Source of the DNA: Orobanche coerulescens
Lineage: Eukaryota; Streptophyta; Magnoliopsida; Lamiales; Orobanchaceae
Direction: 5' to 3'
Length of the DNA stretch: 64,000 bases
Assembly (NCBI GenBank): GCA_033398695.1
Contig: CM065803.1
Location: forward strand, 47,297,501 to 47,361,500
Shown: positions 11,828 through 23,727 of the stretch, in pieces
How the letters are laid out: each line of letters opens with the position of its first letter
How positions within the stretch are numbered: the stretch's first letter is position 1
The notes under the pieces: model-generated
Told to the model about the DNA's origin: nothing
Databases searched by the model: none
Seen by the model: the letters and a program-made list of their open reading frames with translations, nothing else
Program-made: the position numbers and the translations under genes

Positions 11828-14435
11828 ATGGCCGGAACCTCATCATCATTTGGAGCGGGAACTGGCTTCGCCACGGACATCGATCGTCCGGGAGAAACTT
11901 CTTCCGTCTTCCACTGAGACGGCGAAGCTATTCGGGCCGGAATCGACCCTACCAAGTCGAGGCTTTGTTCAATGAGGCCGATATTGCTAAGGAGTCGGCT
12001 GCTGAGGAGAGACGATCGCAGATCGAGAGAGATCTGGCGATCAGGGCTTACTGGGAGCAACACAGCGTTTTCGGTCGGGCATATAGGGCCTTTGCTGAAA
12101 TAATGGAGAGGTTAGCCGGTCCTACTCCGAGATTCGATTTCTGGGGATACTCGGTCGCTTATCCCTATGTGCTTCCCAAGCGGTCGCAATATCGTGCCGC
12201 GCAGCGATCGTTGTGGTCGCTCGGCCAAATACGGAGCTCGATGACCAGGAGAGATCTGGCCGTCTGGAGGACAAGATTCCATGTTCCTTCAGATGTGGAC
12301 ATGTTCGCGCCGGCGGAGAATGAACGAGCCGACCAGCCTCCGATGGGAATGGTCGCAGTGAGTGAGGCCGTTATGGAGGCCGGGCTACGCTTCCCTCTGT
12401 CTTTTGTGGTCTCCCATCTGTTGGCCGCTTGGAATGTGGTGCCCCTTCAGCTGACGCCGAACGCCTGGCTCCAAATTATTTGCACCCTCACCCTTTTCGG
12501 CGGTCACCGTCTGTACCGCCTCCCATCGCCGTTGGAGATGAATCATTTGTTTAAACTGACGGCTCATAGAGGGTTGGTCGGCGGTTACCATATTCAAGGC
12601 CGATCTGGCCGGGTGATTCATGGAGTCCCGAATAAGATACGGGGCGATCAGACGAAGTGGTTCTGGGTCGCCGGCAAGTGGAGAGCTTCGGTGAGCGACA
12701 ATCCCACGGGTGAGCTGGAGATCCCCACTGAATTTCGGGAGAGGAATCCCGGTAAGGGTTTAGACTCTCCCTTCGTTTGGATGCGTTTTGGACTGATCTA
12801 ATTTGATTTCTGTTTTGCAGGTTTTCACATTCCGGCGAGAGGAGCTGCCTTTCGACTTTCTCGTTGTTTGGGAGCGGATAAGGAGCCTGTCGGACGACGA
12901 CCTTGACGCCACTCGGATCAACAAGGAGAGTCGCTGGTTGTCGGCTCGACTATTCCGTTTCCCGAGACATCTCGCGGTGCCAGGTATGAGTTCCTGCGAC
13001 CTTCAATTTCTAGGTGATCGCCTTACTTGAGGATAGTATCTGACTATTGGTCGATTGTCTTAAACTGTAGAGGTTCGCTTTCCTCGCTTTTTGGAGCCTC
13101 CGACGGAGATCGCTATGTCGAACCCAGGAGTCTTAGGCCGTCTTCGCCATAAGAGGTCGACTCGGGCCCCTCCCATTGCATTGCCTATAGTTCCGGAGGC
13201 GGAGCCTCGCGTGGAGCCGGTCGTGGTTGAAGAGGAAATTCCGGAGGAGGGGCTTCGGGCGAATCGCAAGAGGCCGAGGCCGGAAGAAACTCCGGTTTCT
13301 GCCCCGGGCGATGAAGTGCCGATCGCCGCGCCTCCGATCACCATTGTTGCTCCGGAGAGCGAGCCGCCCTCTGCGGCTTTTATGCAGGAGATGGCGATCG
13401 CGGAAGCTGAGACCCCTCGAGGGAAACCGTTTTTCGGTCGGGATCCCGAGAAGGCTGAGAGGTAGATAGCATTTTTGTGTTGAAAATTGCATCTGCGTAG
13501 GAGTTGTATTAACTTTGCTGTTTTGATGCAGGATCCGTCGCGCAGATCCGTCTTGTCCACCGATGGTCGTGGATTTCCTGGCGAGTCGATCTCCTCGCCA
13601 TTCCTGCGACATCCCTCCATACGTTAGCAAGGCTGCTTCCGCTCTGCCGAAGGCATGGACGACTGACCTGGATGCGATCGCTCGACAGCGATCGGCGAGT
13701 TCGATGCACGCTGTTCTCGCCCTTTCTCTTCAGACGGCGACCATGGCCGTCCAGGCTGCTCAGGAGTTTGAGGGGCGGCCCTCCACCATTCGCCTGCAGG
13801 AGGATCTCGAGGCGGCTCGGAAAGAGAACGCCGAGTTTGCTGATAAGATCGCGGCGATGGAGAAGGACTCTCTGGAGGCGGCCAAGCGGGCGAGCCATGA
13901 GATTGAGCTGGAGAAGAAGGAGACTGAGAAATATCGTATGGCGGTCGACCGATTTCGGGACCAGATGCAGGATGCCGTCCAGGCGCGGAACGTTGCTGAA
14001 GAGAAGGCCGATCCCCAGAAAGTGACGATCGCTCGGCTGACTAGCGAGCTGACGGAGGCGAGAGAAAAGAATGCTGAGCTCCAGGGGTCGCAACAGGCGA
14101 TGGCGGAGCTGAAAGGAGAGGTTGAGGCGACCAAGGCCGATCCCTTCCAAAGCTTGGAGTATGTCAGCGAGTTCGCCTATTATTTGGCGTTCGCCGACTC
14201 GATCCGAGCGGCTAAGAATGGAGGTTTGGAGGTCGGGCCTCTTGCCGATAAATTCAAGGCGTATGTGTTGGAGCATCCTCTCCATTCAGCTTTCTCCTTG
14301 CCGATCCTGGATCTTGCGGACATCGGCGTGGATTTGAGCTGGTATCCGTCTCCAGCCAATCTTGCTCATCCCGACGCTCCGGAAGATGAGGGGACCGCGC
14401 CGAATGCTGATGGCGAAGGCCAGGTGGGGGCCTGA
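11828..14435 (+). CDS. Antisense spliced gene in Tat element: plant gypsy-type transposase-like protein with C-terminal coiled coil
   Basis: The best reading is four exons: about 11828-12780, 12821-12983, 13071-13461 and 13532-14435. Introns 2 (87 bp) and 3 (70 bp) have clean GT...AG ends and keep the frame. Intron 1 ends TTTTGCAG, but its donor is unclear (GGTAAGGG near 12752 is one base out of frame). Exon 1 also needs a frame change near 11930. Its main part carries SEAVMEAGLRFPLSFVVSHL and LQLTPNAWLQII, the pattern of the putative gypsy-type transposon domain (Transposase_28, PF04195). Exon 3 is proline- and glutamate-rich with basic patches (RKRPRPEE). Exon 4 is a long coiled coil (about residues 60-200 of that exon) with a short acidic tail. 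Its function is unknown. The coding strand opposes gag and there is no overlap with it. This copy is probably slightly damaged. Confidence 0.62.
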
Positions 14436-14550
14436 GGCGCTTCATTTTTGACGTTTTTAGCTTACTTTCTTTGTAGTTTGTAGCTTTCTTTTGTAGCACT
14501 TAGGCCTTCGGGCGACCGTGTACTCTGATTTTTCAAGTAATGAAATGAGC

Positions 14551-14774
14551 ATTTGGATTTCTGACTTATCACTTGAATGAATGGTTATTTTTGAGTCTTT
14601 GTTTGACTTTGTACAAATGTGTGAGGAGAGATCGTTGCGAGGGTAGTTCCAAATGAATTGACATTTGGATTTCTGACTTATCACTTGAATGAATGGTTAT
14701 TTTTGAGTCTTTGTTTGACTTTGTACAAATGTGTGAGGAGAGATCGTTGCGAGGGTAGTTCCAAATGAATTGAT
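14551..14774. repeat. Direct tandem duplication, 112-bp unit
   Basis: 14551-14662 and 14663-14774 are almost identical (ATTTGGATTTCTGACTTATC ... AAATGAATTGA). The duplication lies just after the stop of the antisense gene and looks like recent slippage or unequal exchange. Confidence 0.95.
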
Positions 14775-15101
14775 AAACTCATAAAGGCAACTTTTTACAA
14801 CAAATTCGATCGCTGCACTACATCTGAAAAATGACGATCTCCGTATGTGGTTGAATAGCGACGATCGTCGTGTAGGTAGTCCGCACTCTTATTGCCCCTT
14901 GTTTTTATTCACTTTAGTGGAGGTAAGGGGATGAAAATAATTCCTTGAGTGAGCGGTCTTCAACTTTGTCGAATCCTCGGGGATGGTCGTTCATCTTGAG
15001 GAACCGTGCACGATCGCGGAGTTCGATGGACCGACTCCTTGATCATGTCTTGATGCGCGAAGACATTGAGTGTCTCGTGACTCACTTTATTATGAGGGTC
15101 C

Positions 15102-15620
15102 TCTGTTAGGCTGCGCCTCGCCTCGTATTTAAACGAAGGGCATGCGGTCTCGGTCTAGAGAAGTCCTTGCGCGGGGCAGCGTCGGATGAATCAACTCCGC
15201 GCCCGCGGCTTGTTAGCTCTGCTTCCACCTCGGCCAGCCATGGAGATGGCCGACCTCGACGGTGTACGTTGAGACGGGGGTTGTGGCACGTCGCATTGTC
15301 CGGGTTCACCATGTTGGATGATGAACCTTTGAGGGCGAGCGATCGTGTCCACTGATTTATTTTGGGAGGGCCCTCAGACTACGCCGGCCTCGTATTTAAA
15401 CGAAGGGCGGGCGATCTTGGCCTAAAGGGACCTTGCATGGCCTAAGCAGTCGGTTCCATCGACCACCAGGGCCATGGCTGCACTCTTCCACCTTGGATCG
15501 TCATGCAGATGCCGACCTTCGACGGTGTACGTTGTGCGGGGGAGGCGATCTCGTGCCTTAGTCCATCATGTTAGATGGTGAACTGTAGATGGCGATCGAG
15601 TCCTCCGGTTTCTTAAATAA
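15102..15620 (-). repeat. Two diverged tandem repeats (about 267 bp) downstream of Tat gag
   Basis: CCTCGTATTTAAACGAAGG recurs at 15121 and 15388, followed in each case by the same series of phrases (GACGGTGTACGTTG, GGCGATC, TTAG/GGATGATGAAC). The same pair occurs in the second Tat element at 46271 and 46530. Conservation between two elements suggests the region matters for the element, perhaps for RNA packaging, but that is inference. Confidence 0.75.
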
Positions 15621-15777
15621 GGGAGGAGATCGGGGAGACTTCCGAGGTCTTCTTTTCTTGATTGAAGCATGTAGGGACGGTCGCCGAGGTTGATCTAGGG
15701 CTCGGCTCGTATGAGCTTTCCAGCCTGTTCTGTGTTCGACTCGGACGATCGTCTATAGAGATTGGTAGGTGCTTCGG

Positions 15778-17290
15778 CTAAACCAATAAGCTGTCCAACT
15801 TGCCCTCCTCGAACAATCTCCAGAGCTGTTTGAGGAGGTCGCGGCATTTGTTGGTCTGTGTGGGACTCTTGTGGTAGGCACAATATTGATTGTTGTCCAG
15901 TGACCGTGGTCCCTTATCGCCTTTGGCTTTTGAGCTCTTCGTGCCCCTTGATGGCATAGAAAATATGTGCCGGAGTTCATTGAACGTATGGAGGAGATGG
16001 GCTTCCATGTCCTCGAAAGCCTTGAGATCTCCGGGTGTCTTGGCGATCGCCTTCTTTGCTTTGGCGATCGCTATCTTCTGGACAAGAGGTGGCGTTTCCT
16101 CGCCTAAGCGGAGGGTGAGTAGCCTTTGCCTGGCCAGAAAGTTGGCAGCTTTAGCGCGGAAGATCGCGTAAGTTGGGGGAATATCCTTGGAGAGATGTCT
16201 AAACATGGGAGAGTGACCGTGGAATCCCCCCATGACCGAATAGAGAGCGAGCTCGTCACTGACGGGTTCGCCGGTGAGAATGATTTCGTCCACTCGGTCA
16301 ATGTAATCCGCGTCGGTTTCGTCCTTCCCCTGCTTAATTTTTATCATGCGGTGGGGACCTTCTGGTCTGGCGACCTTGCTGGCGAAGTATGACGTGAAGT
16401 CCTTCGCCAGTTTCTTAAAAGAGGTGATTGATCGTGGTGGTAGTGAGACGTACCACCTATGGGCCAGCTCGCCCAATGTCAGCGGGAAGATCCGGCACTT
16501 GGTTGCATCAGATGCCCCACACCTACCATGTAAATTCGGAATTTACTCGTGGGTTTCGGTCCGATCTCCCCTCATACAGAGGTGTTTTGGGAGGAGCGAT
16601 CGTTGGTTGTATGGGGGCAAGCTCGATGTGGACCGCGAGTGGCTCGGTCGGCCCGGCGATCTTCTTGCTGGTGCTTGCCCCAGTGTCCAAGAGTGCTCTC
16701 ATCTCGTCGAGTGGCGTTGTATGGCGGCCATCGCCTTGGCCTGTGCTAGCGGCTCGGCGCTCGGAGCGGAGCCGAGGCGATTGAGTACCGATTCCACGGC
16801 GATCGGGGCGGAGTCGATGGGCGACTGCGTTACCGTGAGGTGGGTAGGCCGAACTTCGGTGACGGATTCGGATTCCGTCTTTTCGAGGTTGGAAACAGAG
16901 TGCCCGGCCGCTGGATGGGTCGCGCCCCAAGCGATCGAATATGGATCCGTCCGGCCGGCGAGAGCCTTTCCTCGCGACCGGGGCTTTCGACGATCGCTCG
17001 TTCAGTAGCCCGCTGAGTTTCCGTTTTCCCATGCGGCGGATGATCGAGGGAGTTATTGCAGGCGACGCACATGCTCTCCGTCGCTCCTCCAGGATGGCCA
17101 TAGCCTCCTCGATCTGTTCCTCGGTTTGGAACTGATCGAGTGAGAGGTTGGGGCCATCTCTCGGATGCGGGATCGAGAGTCTCGCGTTGCTGCGGCTTCC
17201 CCCTGTCGTTAGCTGGGGTTCGGACTGGGCCGGGATATGGTGTCCGGCGGTTCGGAGAGCGGCTTTCTTCGACGTACCGACGGATGTCAT
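15778..17290 (-). pseudogene. Tat-type gag (frameshifted near 16510)
   Basis: On the minus strand from the ATG at 17290. The N-terminal 250 codons are low-complexity and basic. The frame breaks near 16510-16530, and the retrotransposon gag domain follows (residues HRWYVSLPPRSITSF, FASKVARPEG, DYIDRVDEIILTGEP), ending at 15778. Near the C-terminus YCAYHKS...NKCRDL resembles the Tat nucleocapsid zinc motif, but the expected His (in GHxTxxC) is Gln. There is no protease or RT after it. A second, more decayed copy is at 46832-48023. Confidence 0.8.
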
Positions 17291-17400
17291 AATTCTGAAG
17301 GTTTTCTTTGAAGTGCAGTGAGTGTCACTTCTAGTATATGCCCCGAGAACAATGAGTGTTCTTCGGGACGGTAGAAATAAAAGTTTGAGGGTTAGATGCC

Positions 17401-17417
17401 CTCCTTCTAGCACCAAT
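17401..17417 (-). other. Probable primer-binding site of the Tat element
   Basis: On the minus strand, ATTGGTGCTAGAAGGAG follows the 5' LTR. The second Tat element has ATTGGCGCTAGAGGAAG at the same place. TTGG(C/T)GC is the usual start of Tat/Athila primer sites; I did not assign the tRNA. Confidence 0.55.
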
Positions 17418-18623
17418 TGTTGCTACCCAAAATATTATCCGGAGATAGATATTGCTGGAACGGATGGGATAGCAAACAAATGCAAGAGCACTTCCGTGAG
17501 AAAGATAAATAACACAAGATTTGCCGGGGTTGTTAGTCCCGGGCTTGAATGCTCTCGCGAGATATTATTAATACCAATATTCGGGGATACAAGTACTAAT
17601 GTAAGAATACAATTACAATGAGTGTAAAGATTCTTGTTATCTTAGCTAGTGAGCGTGTAGATTGCCGGAAGAACCAGATTTGATGCTCTGTGAGTTCTTG
17701 TAACAAAGGTGATGAATGTCGCGGCGTGAGAGATCGATCGTCTCTCACGGCGAGTATTTAGCCGGATGCTTGGGCTTCGGGCTTATGAATCCCTTGGAAT
17801 CTGTCTAGTGGAGACTTGTCGTCGCCGATCGTCTTACGGACGAGAGATTTGGAGAGAGAAGTCCTGAGATGGATTCCGGTGAGATAGCCGGGAGCTTGAT
17901 GATATGTATGTTCTTCAGTATTTCCGTGAATGTATCGGAATGTGAGAGAATGAGTTCTGAGCGTAAGTCAGAATGAATTCGGAACCGTTGGTGGAATGAA
18001 TTTCGAACCGTAGGTTGAGTGAATTCCGAACCTTTTTCCAGTAGGAGGAGGTTCTCTATTTATAGGGCTTGGATACGCCGGGCGATCGCCTTTTCTGCAA
18101 TATAATAATCGGGCGATCGTCTTTTAGCACATGGGCCTGTCCCCTCAAAGTCTGCAGGAGTTGCTGGCAGTCAACTATGCGGTCCAATGGGGAGCTTACA
18201 CGCGTCCTGAGTTGCTGTCATTGGTGGTCCCACTGACAACTTTCGGCGCGCATGCTGGTAGGTGAGGTAGGTGACAGGCTGTGGTCAAAGGTCTTGTCTG
18301 TCAGCAAAAGATCTTATCTGCTGGCGAAGATCTTGTCAGCGCCTTTGGTGGATCTGCACGTGGGTGCTTTTCTGAGATCCAGTCCTTGATGACTTTGACG
18401 GGCGATCGTCTCTGCTCGGGGCGTAGGTCGATTGCCCTTAGCCGGTCACTAGAGTAGATCGCCAGCTGCCAAAGGGCGATCGCCTTGGGAGTCGATCGCT
18501 AGGTACCTGATGGTGGTCTGATATCTTTGACTTGGCGAGCTAGCCATAGTTTGACTGGAGTTGACTTGGTCGCTCGGCCTTATAGTCGATCGCCTGTCGG
18601 GATGAAATAATCGTGACACAACA
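17418..18623 (-). repeat. Tat element LTR (5' LTR in element orientation)
   Basis: 1206 bp. It differs from 10101-11312 mainly by single substitutions and one-base losses at CTG/CAG triplets. It is followed by the right target duplication GTGTA. Confidence 0.93.
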
Positions 18624-18662
18624 GTGTATAATGGGCCGATATATAGTAAGAGTATATTGGGT

Positions 18663-18670
18663 GGTGTGGG
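18663..18670. other. hAT target duplication, left
   Basis: GGTGTGGG, identical to 29898-29905. Eight-base duplications are the rule for hAT elements. Confidence 0.92.
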
Positions 18671-18848
18671 TAGAGGTGGTCGTGGGCTGAGCTGGGCCGG
18701 GCCGAGGCCGGGCTAAGGCGGGTCGGATTGGGACTTGGGAGCCCAGGACCGGCCCATGCATTTGGCGGGCTGGGCCTGGGCTGGGCGGCCGAAGCCCACT
18801 GCCCGCTCGCCCCCGGACTGTCGGTGGGCCGTCCCGGCCCGGATATGT
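18671..18848. repeat. hAT left terminal inverted repeat and GC-rich subterminal repeats
   Basis: TAGAGGTGGTC followed by many GGGCCGGG/GGGCTGGG words, ending abruptly in AT-rich DNA near 18848. The opposite orientation occurs at the right end. Confidence 0.85.
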
Positions 18849-21491
18849 AAAAAAAATAATTTATATGTTAACATTAAATTAAAAATAAATTTATAAAAAT
18901 CTATTTTGAATTTTTAAGATAAATTAATTAATATTAATTAAAAATTAAATTTAAAAAAAATAGTTTTGACTTTAAAAATTTGTAAAATTTAGTAAGAACC
19001 TGTTTCAATCTGTTTAAGAAAATTCATTTTGAATTTTAAGATATATTAACATTAAATTAAATGGGGAGAAAAGGGAAAAAATTGGACTTGGACTTAATTT
19101 GTAAAAATTAGATTATTTTTTGAAATTTAATCGAATTTTAAAGTTAAGTTGCCTACGTATCCTAAGGAATCAAAGTCCACGTAGTTCTTTTTACTTACCT
19201 CTTTACTTACCTGGAACTTAAAGGTATGATGATGTGCTCAATCACCGTGTTGGCCACTCCCTGAAGCTCCCGATTCGGATGAAGAATCCATCATCATCCA
19301 CGGATCATCACCCTTGTTGTGTTCGTCTTCTTCTTCCGTCCGTCCTTGTTGATGTTTTTCTGCTTGTTCCTAATCTTTTTTACAGACAGAATCTTCACAA
19401 CGTCGGGCGATAAAGATGTCCATTTATATGTTATAACTCTTCTATATGCACTAAAAGCGGACTCCAAAGCAATTGTAGAGGCTGGAACGATAAGGAGATC
19501 ACTTGCAATTCTAGCCAATATAGGATATTGTTCTTCACGTAATTTCTACCATTTTAAAATCTCAAAATCGGCATCAAGCTCATGCGAACACGTAAAATAC
19601 TCATTTAAGATTTGACTAGAAGAAGTTGAAGAAGTGGAGCTTGATGACGATTTTGATTTTTTGACAAAAATTGAAGATGTAAATTGATCAAATCTACCTT
19701 TATTTTTTGAAGTTGACTAGGAGGCTAGAACCTCCGATTTATATTTTTAATGTACAAATCAACTAATGAAGCTAATATTTTGACGCACGCATTTACGTTC
19801 TCCTCACTATCAAAAGAAGTATTACCTAATGCATTATAATAATAATCAATAAGATTACCGAGTGCTTCTTTTTTTACACCCGGGTCAAGAAGACATGCAA
19901 CACCATATATGTAAGGAAATTGTGTCAAATACTCTAACCATTTTTCTTGCATTATAGAAATAACTTGAGATAAATGTATATTATTTTGGTGTTCACTTAA
20001 AGAACCAACAATTTTACAATATTCTAAAATAACCAAGTGCACATTAGGTTCATAAACGTAAGATAATAAATATGTAGAATTATTATAAGCACGTAGTATA
20101 CTATGAACGATCGTAGCAAGTTCCCAATGAGCCTCAGTTATGAGGCCTTGCTCGGCTAAATATTTTGGATCGGAGTTATATAATTGAGTAATAATTTTCT
20201 TATAAGGAATAGCATCATCAAGCAATTTAAAAGTAGAATTCCAACGGGTAGGCATATCAATGCTCTATTTTTTGGTTTTAAATTATGCTCCCTACATAGA
20301 TGTTTATAATATCTCCTAATATATTGACTCAATCTTAGCCATTTAATTATTTTTTTTAATCAAATTTAAAAGAGGTGAAAGCATATCAATTCATTTTTTT
20401 AGCTGACAAATTCAAGATATGAGCACAACATCTAATATGCATAAAAATACCGTTTGCAAGTAAAGGCAATTCATCCAACAAATATAGCATACATTTATTA
20501 TTCCCGGCCACATTATCGAGAGAAAGAGAAAGCACTTTATCAAATATATTAAATTCCTTAAAACATTCAATTATTCTATCTTTTAGATTTTTAGCGGTAT
20601 GTGATTCTTCCATAATATCAAGCAATAATTCATTTTTATTTCACATATTCAGTTCCAATCCAATGAACCGTAATGCAAAGATAAGGTTCATCGGTTGGAG
20701 AAGTCCAACAATCACTAGTAAGACATATACAACCTTCAAATCTTTTAAAAAATTCAATTAACTGAGCACGTTGAATAATATTATTGTTGAGTATGACGTT
20801 TAAGAGTATTCCTTTGTATTCTTCTATATGCCGGTTGCATTAAAGTTCTAATCATAATTTCTAAATATTCACTTTCACAATGACTTAAAGGCAATTCATC
20901 AAGAGTAACATATTTAGCAAATCCATCAATTAATATTTGTTGATTGTATGTAATACCCGCAATTTCGGACTTCGGTAATTTTCTTTTTTTCAGAAGGAGT
21001 CTGTGTTGACGACTCGCTCGTGACCGTTTCGTTATTCTGAGAATAATTAATTCTATACTTTTGGATGTCCGAGTTCGTTTCGGTGTCGTTTTGTTGAATT
21101 CCATGTTCTTAAGCGACTTTTCCGCACTTGAGTTCGATTCCTGGGAATCTCATTCGAAACTGTTGTTTCGGATTCTCGCAAGTTCATTTAATGTTACTAT
21201 TCGTGTTGCGAACTTCGATTTGGTTATTCGATCACATATCGTGATTTTCGGGCGTGTTGGGCCGTTTTCGTAATTTCCCAAAGTTTGGGGTAATTACTTT
21301 CCATTGTCGAATTTCGAGCCTTCGGGTGGTCAGAATCGTGTGCTCTCTTAGCGCTTGGATTCGTCTTTGCGAGTACTTCGTAAACGTATCATCGATTCAT
21401 ATTCAGGTTCGGGTTTCGGGGTCATTCGGACCGTCGGAGTTGGCCACGGCCGACTCATGGCCGCACGTGCTCGGCATTGGCACACCTGGCC

Positions 21492-21673
21492 GGTTACGGC
21501 CGTAAGGGTCCCGGCAGTTACGGCCGTAAGGCCTGTTACGTACGTAAGGCCATGGCCGGTTACGTACGTAACACTGCCGGCAGATTGGGGCAGTTTGGTC
21601 GGCCTGGCATGTTACGTACGTAAGGCCATGGCCGATTACGGCCGTAAGCATCCGGCAGTGTCCGGCTATATAA
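21492..21673 (+). promoter_or_regulatory. Six TTACGNNCGTAA palindromes and TATA box in the 5' LTR
   Basis: Three TTACGGCCGTAA and three TTACGTACGTAA palindromes lie within about 155 bp, interleaved with GGCCATGGCC and CTGCCGGCAG (also palindromes). TATATAA at 21667-21673 follows. The layout matches the Sirevirus U3 although the elements are unrelated. Confidence 0.7.
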
Positions 21674-22630
21674 GGCCTGGCAGCGGGTTTTTGCTCATTT
21701 CTTCACTTTTCTTGCGGCTATCGGGTGGGTGCGACCGGAAATAGGGTTCTTGGTCGATTCTACTCAATTCCAAGCCATTTTGGAAGATTCTTGTTGATTA
21801 TATCATCATCCAATTCGTGTTCTTCGTCGATTCAAGGTATATTTCTTGATTTTCCTTCAGTTGACTTTTTGGGGAATTGTTCTTGATTTCGATTCTAGTC
21901 CGATTTTGATACATCGGTTGGATCCATATATCGAGTTTGTTTAACTCGATTGACAATTCGAGTGCTCTTGGGAATTATTGAACATTTAGTGTTCGATTAA
22001 ATGCCCCAATGAGTTTCTTTCGATAGTTTGTTGGGATTTCCGTTGTTTTTGCCTTGATTCTCGTCGTAATCATCTTTTATTGTTCCTTCCGGAGGATTAT
22101 AGGTGCTCGAGGATTCCGATGTTGAATCCCGTTTGGTGATTGATGATTCGTGTGGTGTTATTCTCGTAGTACTCGTGGTGCTATCGCATTCTTGATATTG
22201 TTCGGGGGTTCGGGACTATTCGACCGCATCCCATCCGTCGTCTCGTTGCGATCGTGATTTTGAGGCCGCTTCTCGTTTTGTGGATATGATGATCGGTGGT
22301 TGTCTTGGTGTGTTTGTTTGGTTATTTGAAATGAATTTCCAAGAGATTTGTTTTGGCCTCGTTAAGGGCTCTTTTTAAAAATGTGTGTGTGTTTTGTGAA
22401 CGGTGTGTTTTGAGTAATTGATTATGATTTGATTGTTTTGAACGTGAAGGGCTTTGGTGATACCCTTGTTGTTTAAAGTTATGGAATCATGCATTCCGCG
22501 TTAATCGTGTTGTGTTGTGATGAGTTTGATAACGGTGTCGAGTAAGTGGCCATCTCTAGTAAGTATTCTTGATGAGCTTACATTCTTAGCATATTAGTAT
22601 TGCATGAGTAACGTGTGTGTGTGTATGCTC

Positions 22631-22760
22631 ACTACGGGTTAGATCCGACGGGGTCTCGGTAGGGGTCCACGGAGGGGTGGATCCGCGAGCTTGCTTTTAA
22701 CTACTATGGGTTAGATCTGACGGGGTCTCGGTAGGGGTCCACGGAGGGGTGGATCCACGG
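22631..22760 (+). repeat. Tandem duplication inside the 5' LTR
   Basis: Two units of ACTA(C/T)GGGTTAGATC ... GGGGTGGATCC, starting at 22631 and 22702. The 3' LTR has the same pair at 27684-27813. Confidence 0.92.
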
Positions 22761-23727
22761 TTAATTATGGTGTATTTCACAAATGTGTTTTGGAGATTGG
22801 CATTTCCGGAAACGAGCGTTTTTGAACGGCTTTCATGATTGCGTGCATTGACTAAGTGTGTAAGAGGTAAGTTGTTCGTTTGGTCTACTTGGCTAGGATG
22901 GCACTAGAGTATTTTGTCGTATGTGTTTTAGTCTTTTAATCGTGGGGTTTTGATGTTGGAAATCGAACCTTGTTATCGTTCTCGTGTATTGTGATTTGAT
23001 GTAATTTGGGGGTAAAATCCCAACGATTTTGTAAAGGTCATTTTACGGAAAATAAACCTTCGGGGCGGTGACCCCATTCGTATTTCGAGTTTTGGAAAGA
23101 GAAGGATTCGGTAATCCTAAATTATTTTCTATTAAAACTCTCGATGACATTTTACACTGTTTTATAAATTGTTTCCCTTGATTTGTGATCTTTCGGTTTT
23201 GGAATGTTTTTCCCAAACTCTTGCCTCGGGAAGTACTTTTCGTTTCGTTTGGATCTTTGAGGATTCCTGGTTATTGTTATTCGTGGAATGTGAATTGTAT
23301 GACTCGTATTTTTCACTTTGTTCTTGCACTAGCAAAACAGTGGAGTTTTGCTAACCCCCGAGTATTCGGTGGGTGGATGTCTATTTTTGCATTCAGGTTT
23401 TGGGAGCATAACACAGGGTCGGCACGAAGGATGATGAAAGATGATCGATACTAATCACATGAGGAACCGTACGTTGTTGTATTGGTTCAGTTGTATTTTA
23501 TCTCCGCTGCAGTATATTTTCCCCGTTGTACGGGAGCATTGTGTATTCGACCCCTGCGTGGGCAGTATTGAGTTGTATGTATTTATTGAGAGACCAAATC
23601 GGTCTACTGAGTCATTTTTAGCCTTAAAGGCATTGTTGAGATGTTCGACGTTGTCTACCAGCCTGGTAGATCCTTGAGGAAAGGGTCTACGGCGTGTAAT
23701 ATCCCTGAGTGGATTGGGGGTGTTACA

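Larger units (their letters stand above)
10101..18623 (-). mobile_element. Non-autonomous Tat-type gypsy retrotransposon (gag only) with antisense spliced gene
   Basis: Near-identical LTRs at 10101-11312 and 17418-18623 are flanked by the perfect 5-bp duplication GTGTA (10096-10100 and 18624-18628). The element reads on the minus strand: primer site beside 17417, gag from 17290 down to 15778, polypurine tract beside 11313. No protease, reverse transcriptase, RNase H or integrase motif is visible in the 6.1-kb interior, so mobility would need another element's enzymes. The other half of the interior holds a plus-strand gene (11828-14435). Known: extra antisense ORFs have been described in Tat/Ogre-lineage elements. 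Confidence 0.93.
20949..23727 (+). repeat. 5' LTR of the Tekay-like element
   Basis: 2779 bp, starting TGTAATACCCGC and ending GGGGGTGTTACA. It contains the palindrome array at 21492-21650, the TATA box TATATAA at 21667-21673 and tandem repeats at 22631-22760. Its frames are LTR artefacts and recur in the 3' LTR. Confidence 0.93.

Noticed and set aside
13509..14285. Long minus-strand reading frame opposite the antisense gene's last exon
   Set aside because: It is a shadow of a G/C-rich coiled-coil coding sequence. The plus-strand frame has matching splice sites and a coherent coiled coil.
10770..18490. GCGATCGC-like palindromes resembling the cyanobacterial HIP1 repeat, suggesting bacterial contamination
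   Set aside because: They lie inside a plant Tat element with LTRs, a target duplication and gag homology. The match is to a short palindrome only.
21061..21744. Frames in the Tekay-like LTR that recur near 26254-26744 and 36608-36838
   Set aside because: They recur because the LTRs are repeats. They cross the U3 array and TATA box and change with each LTR family.
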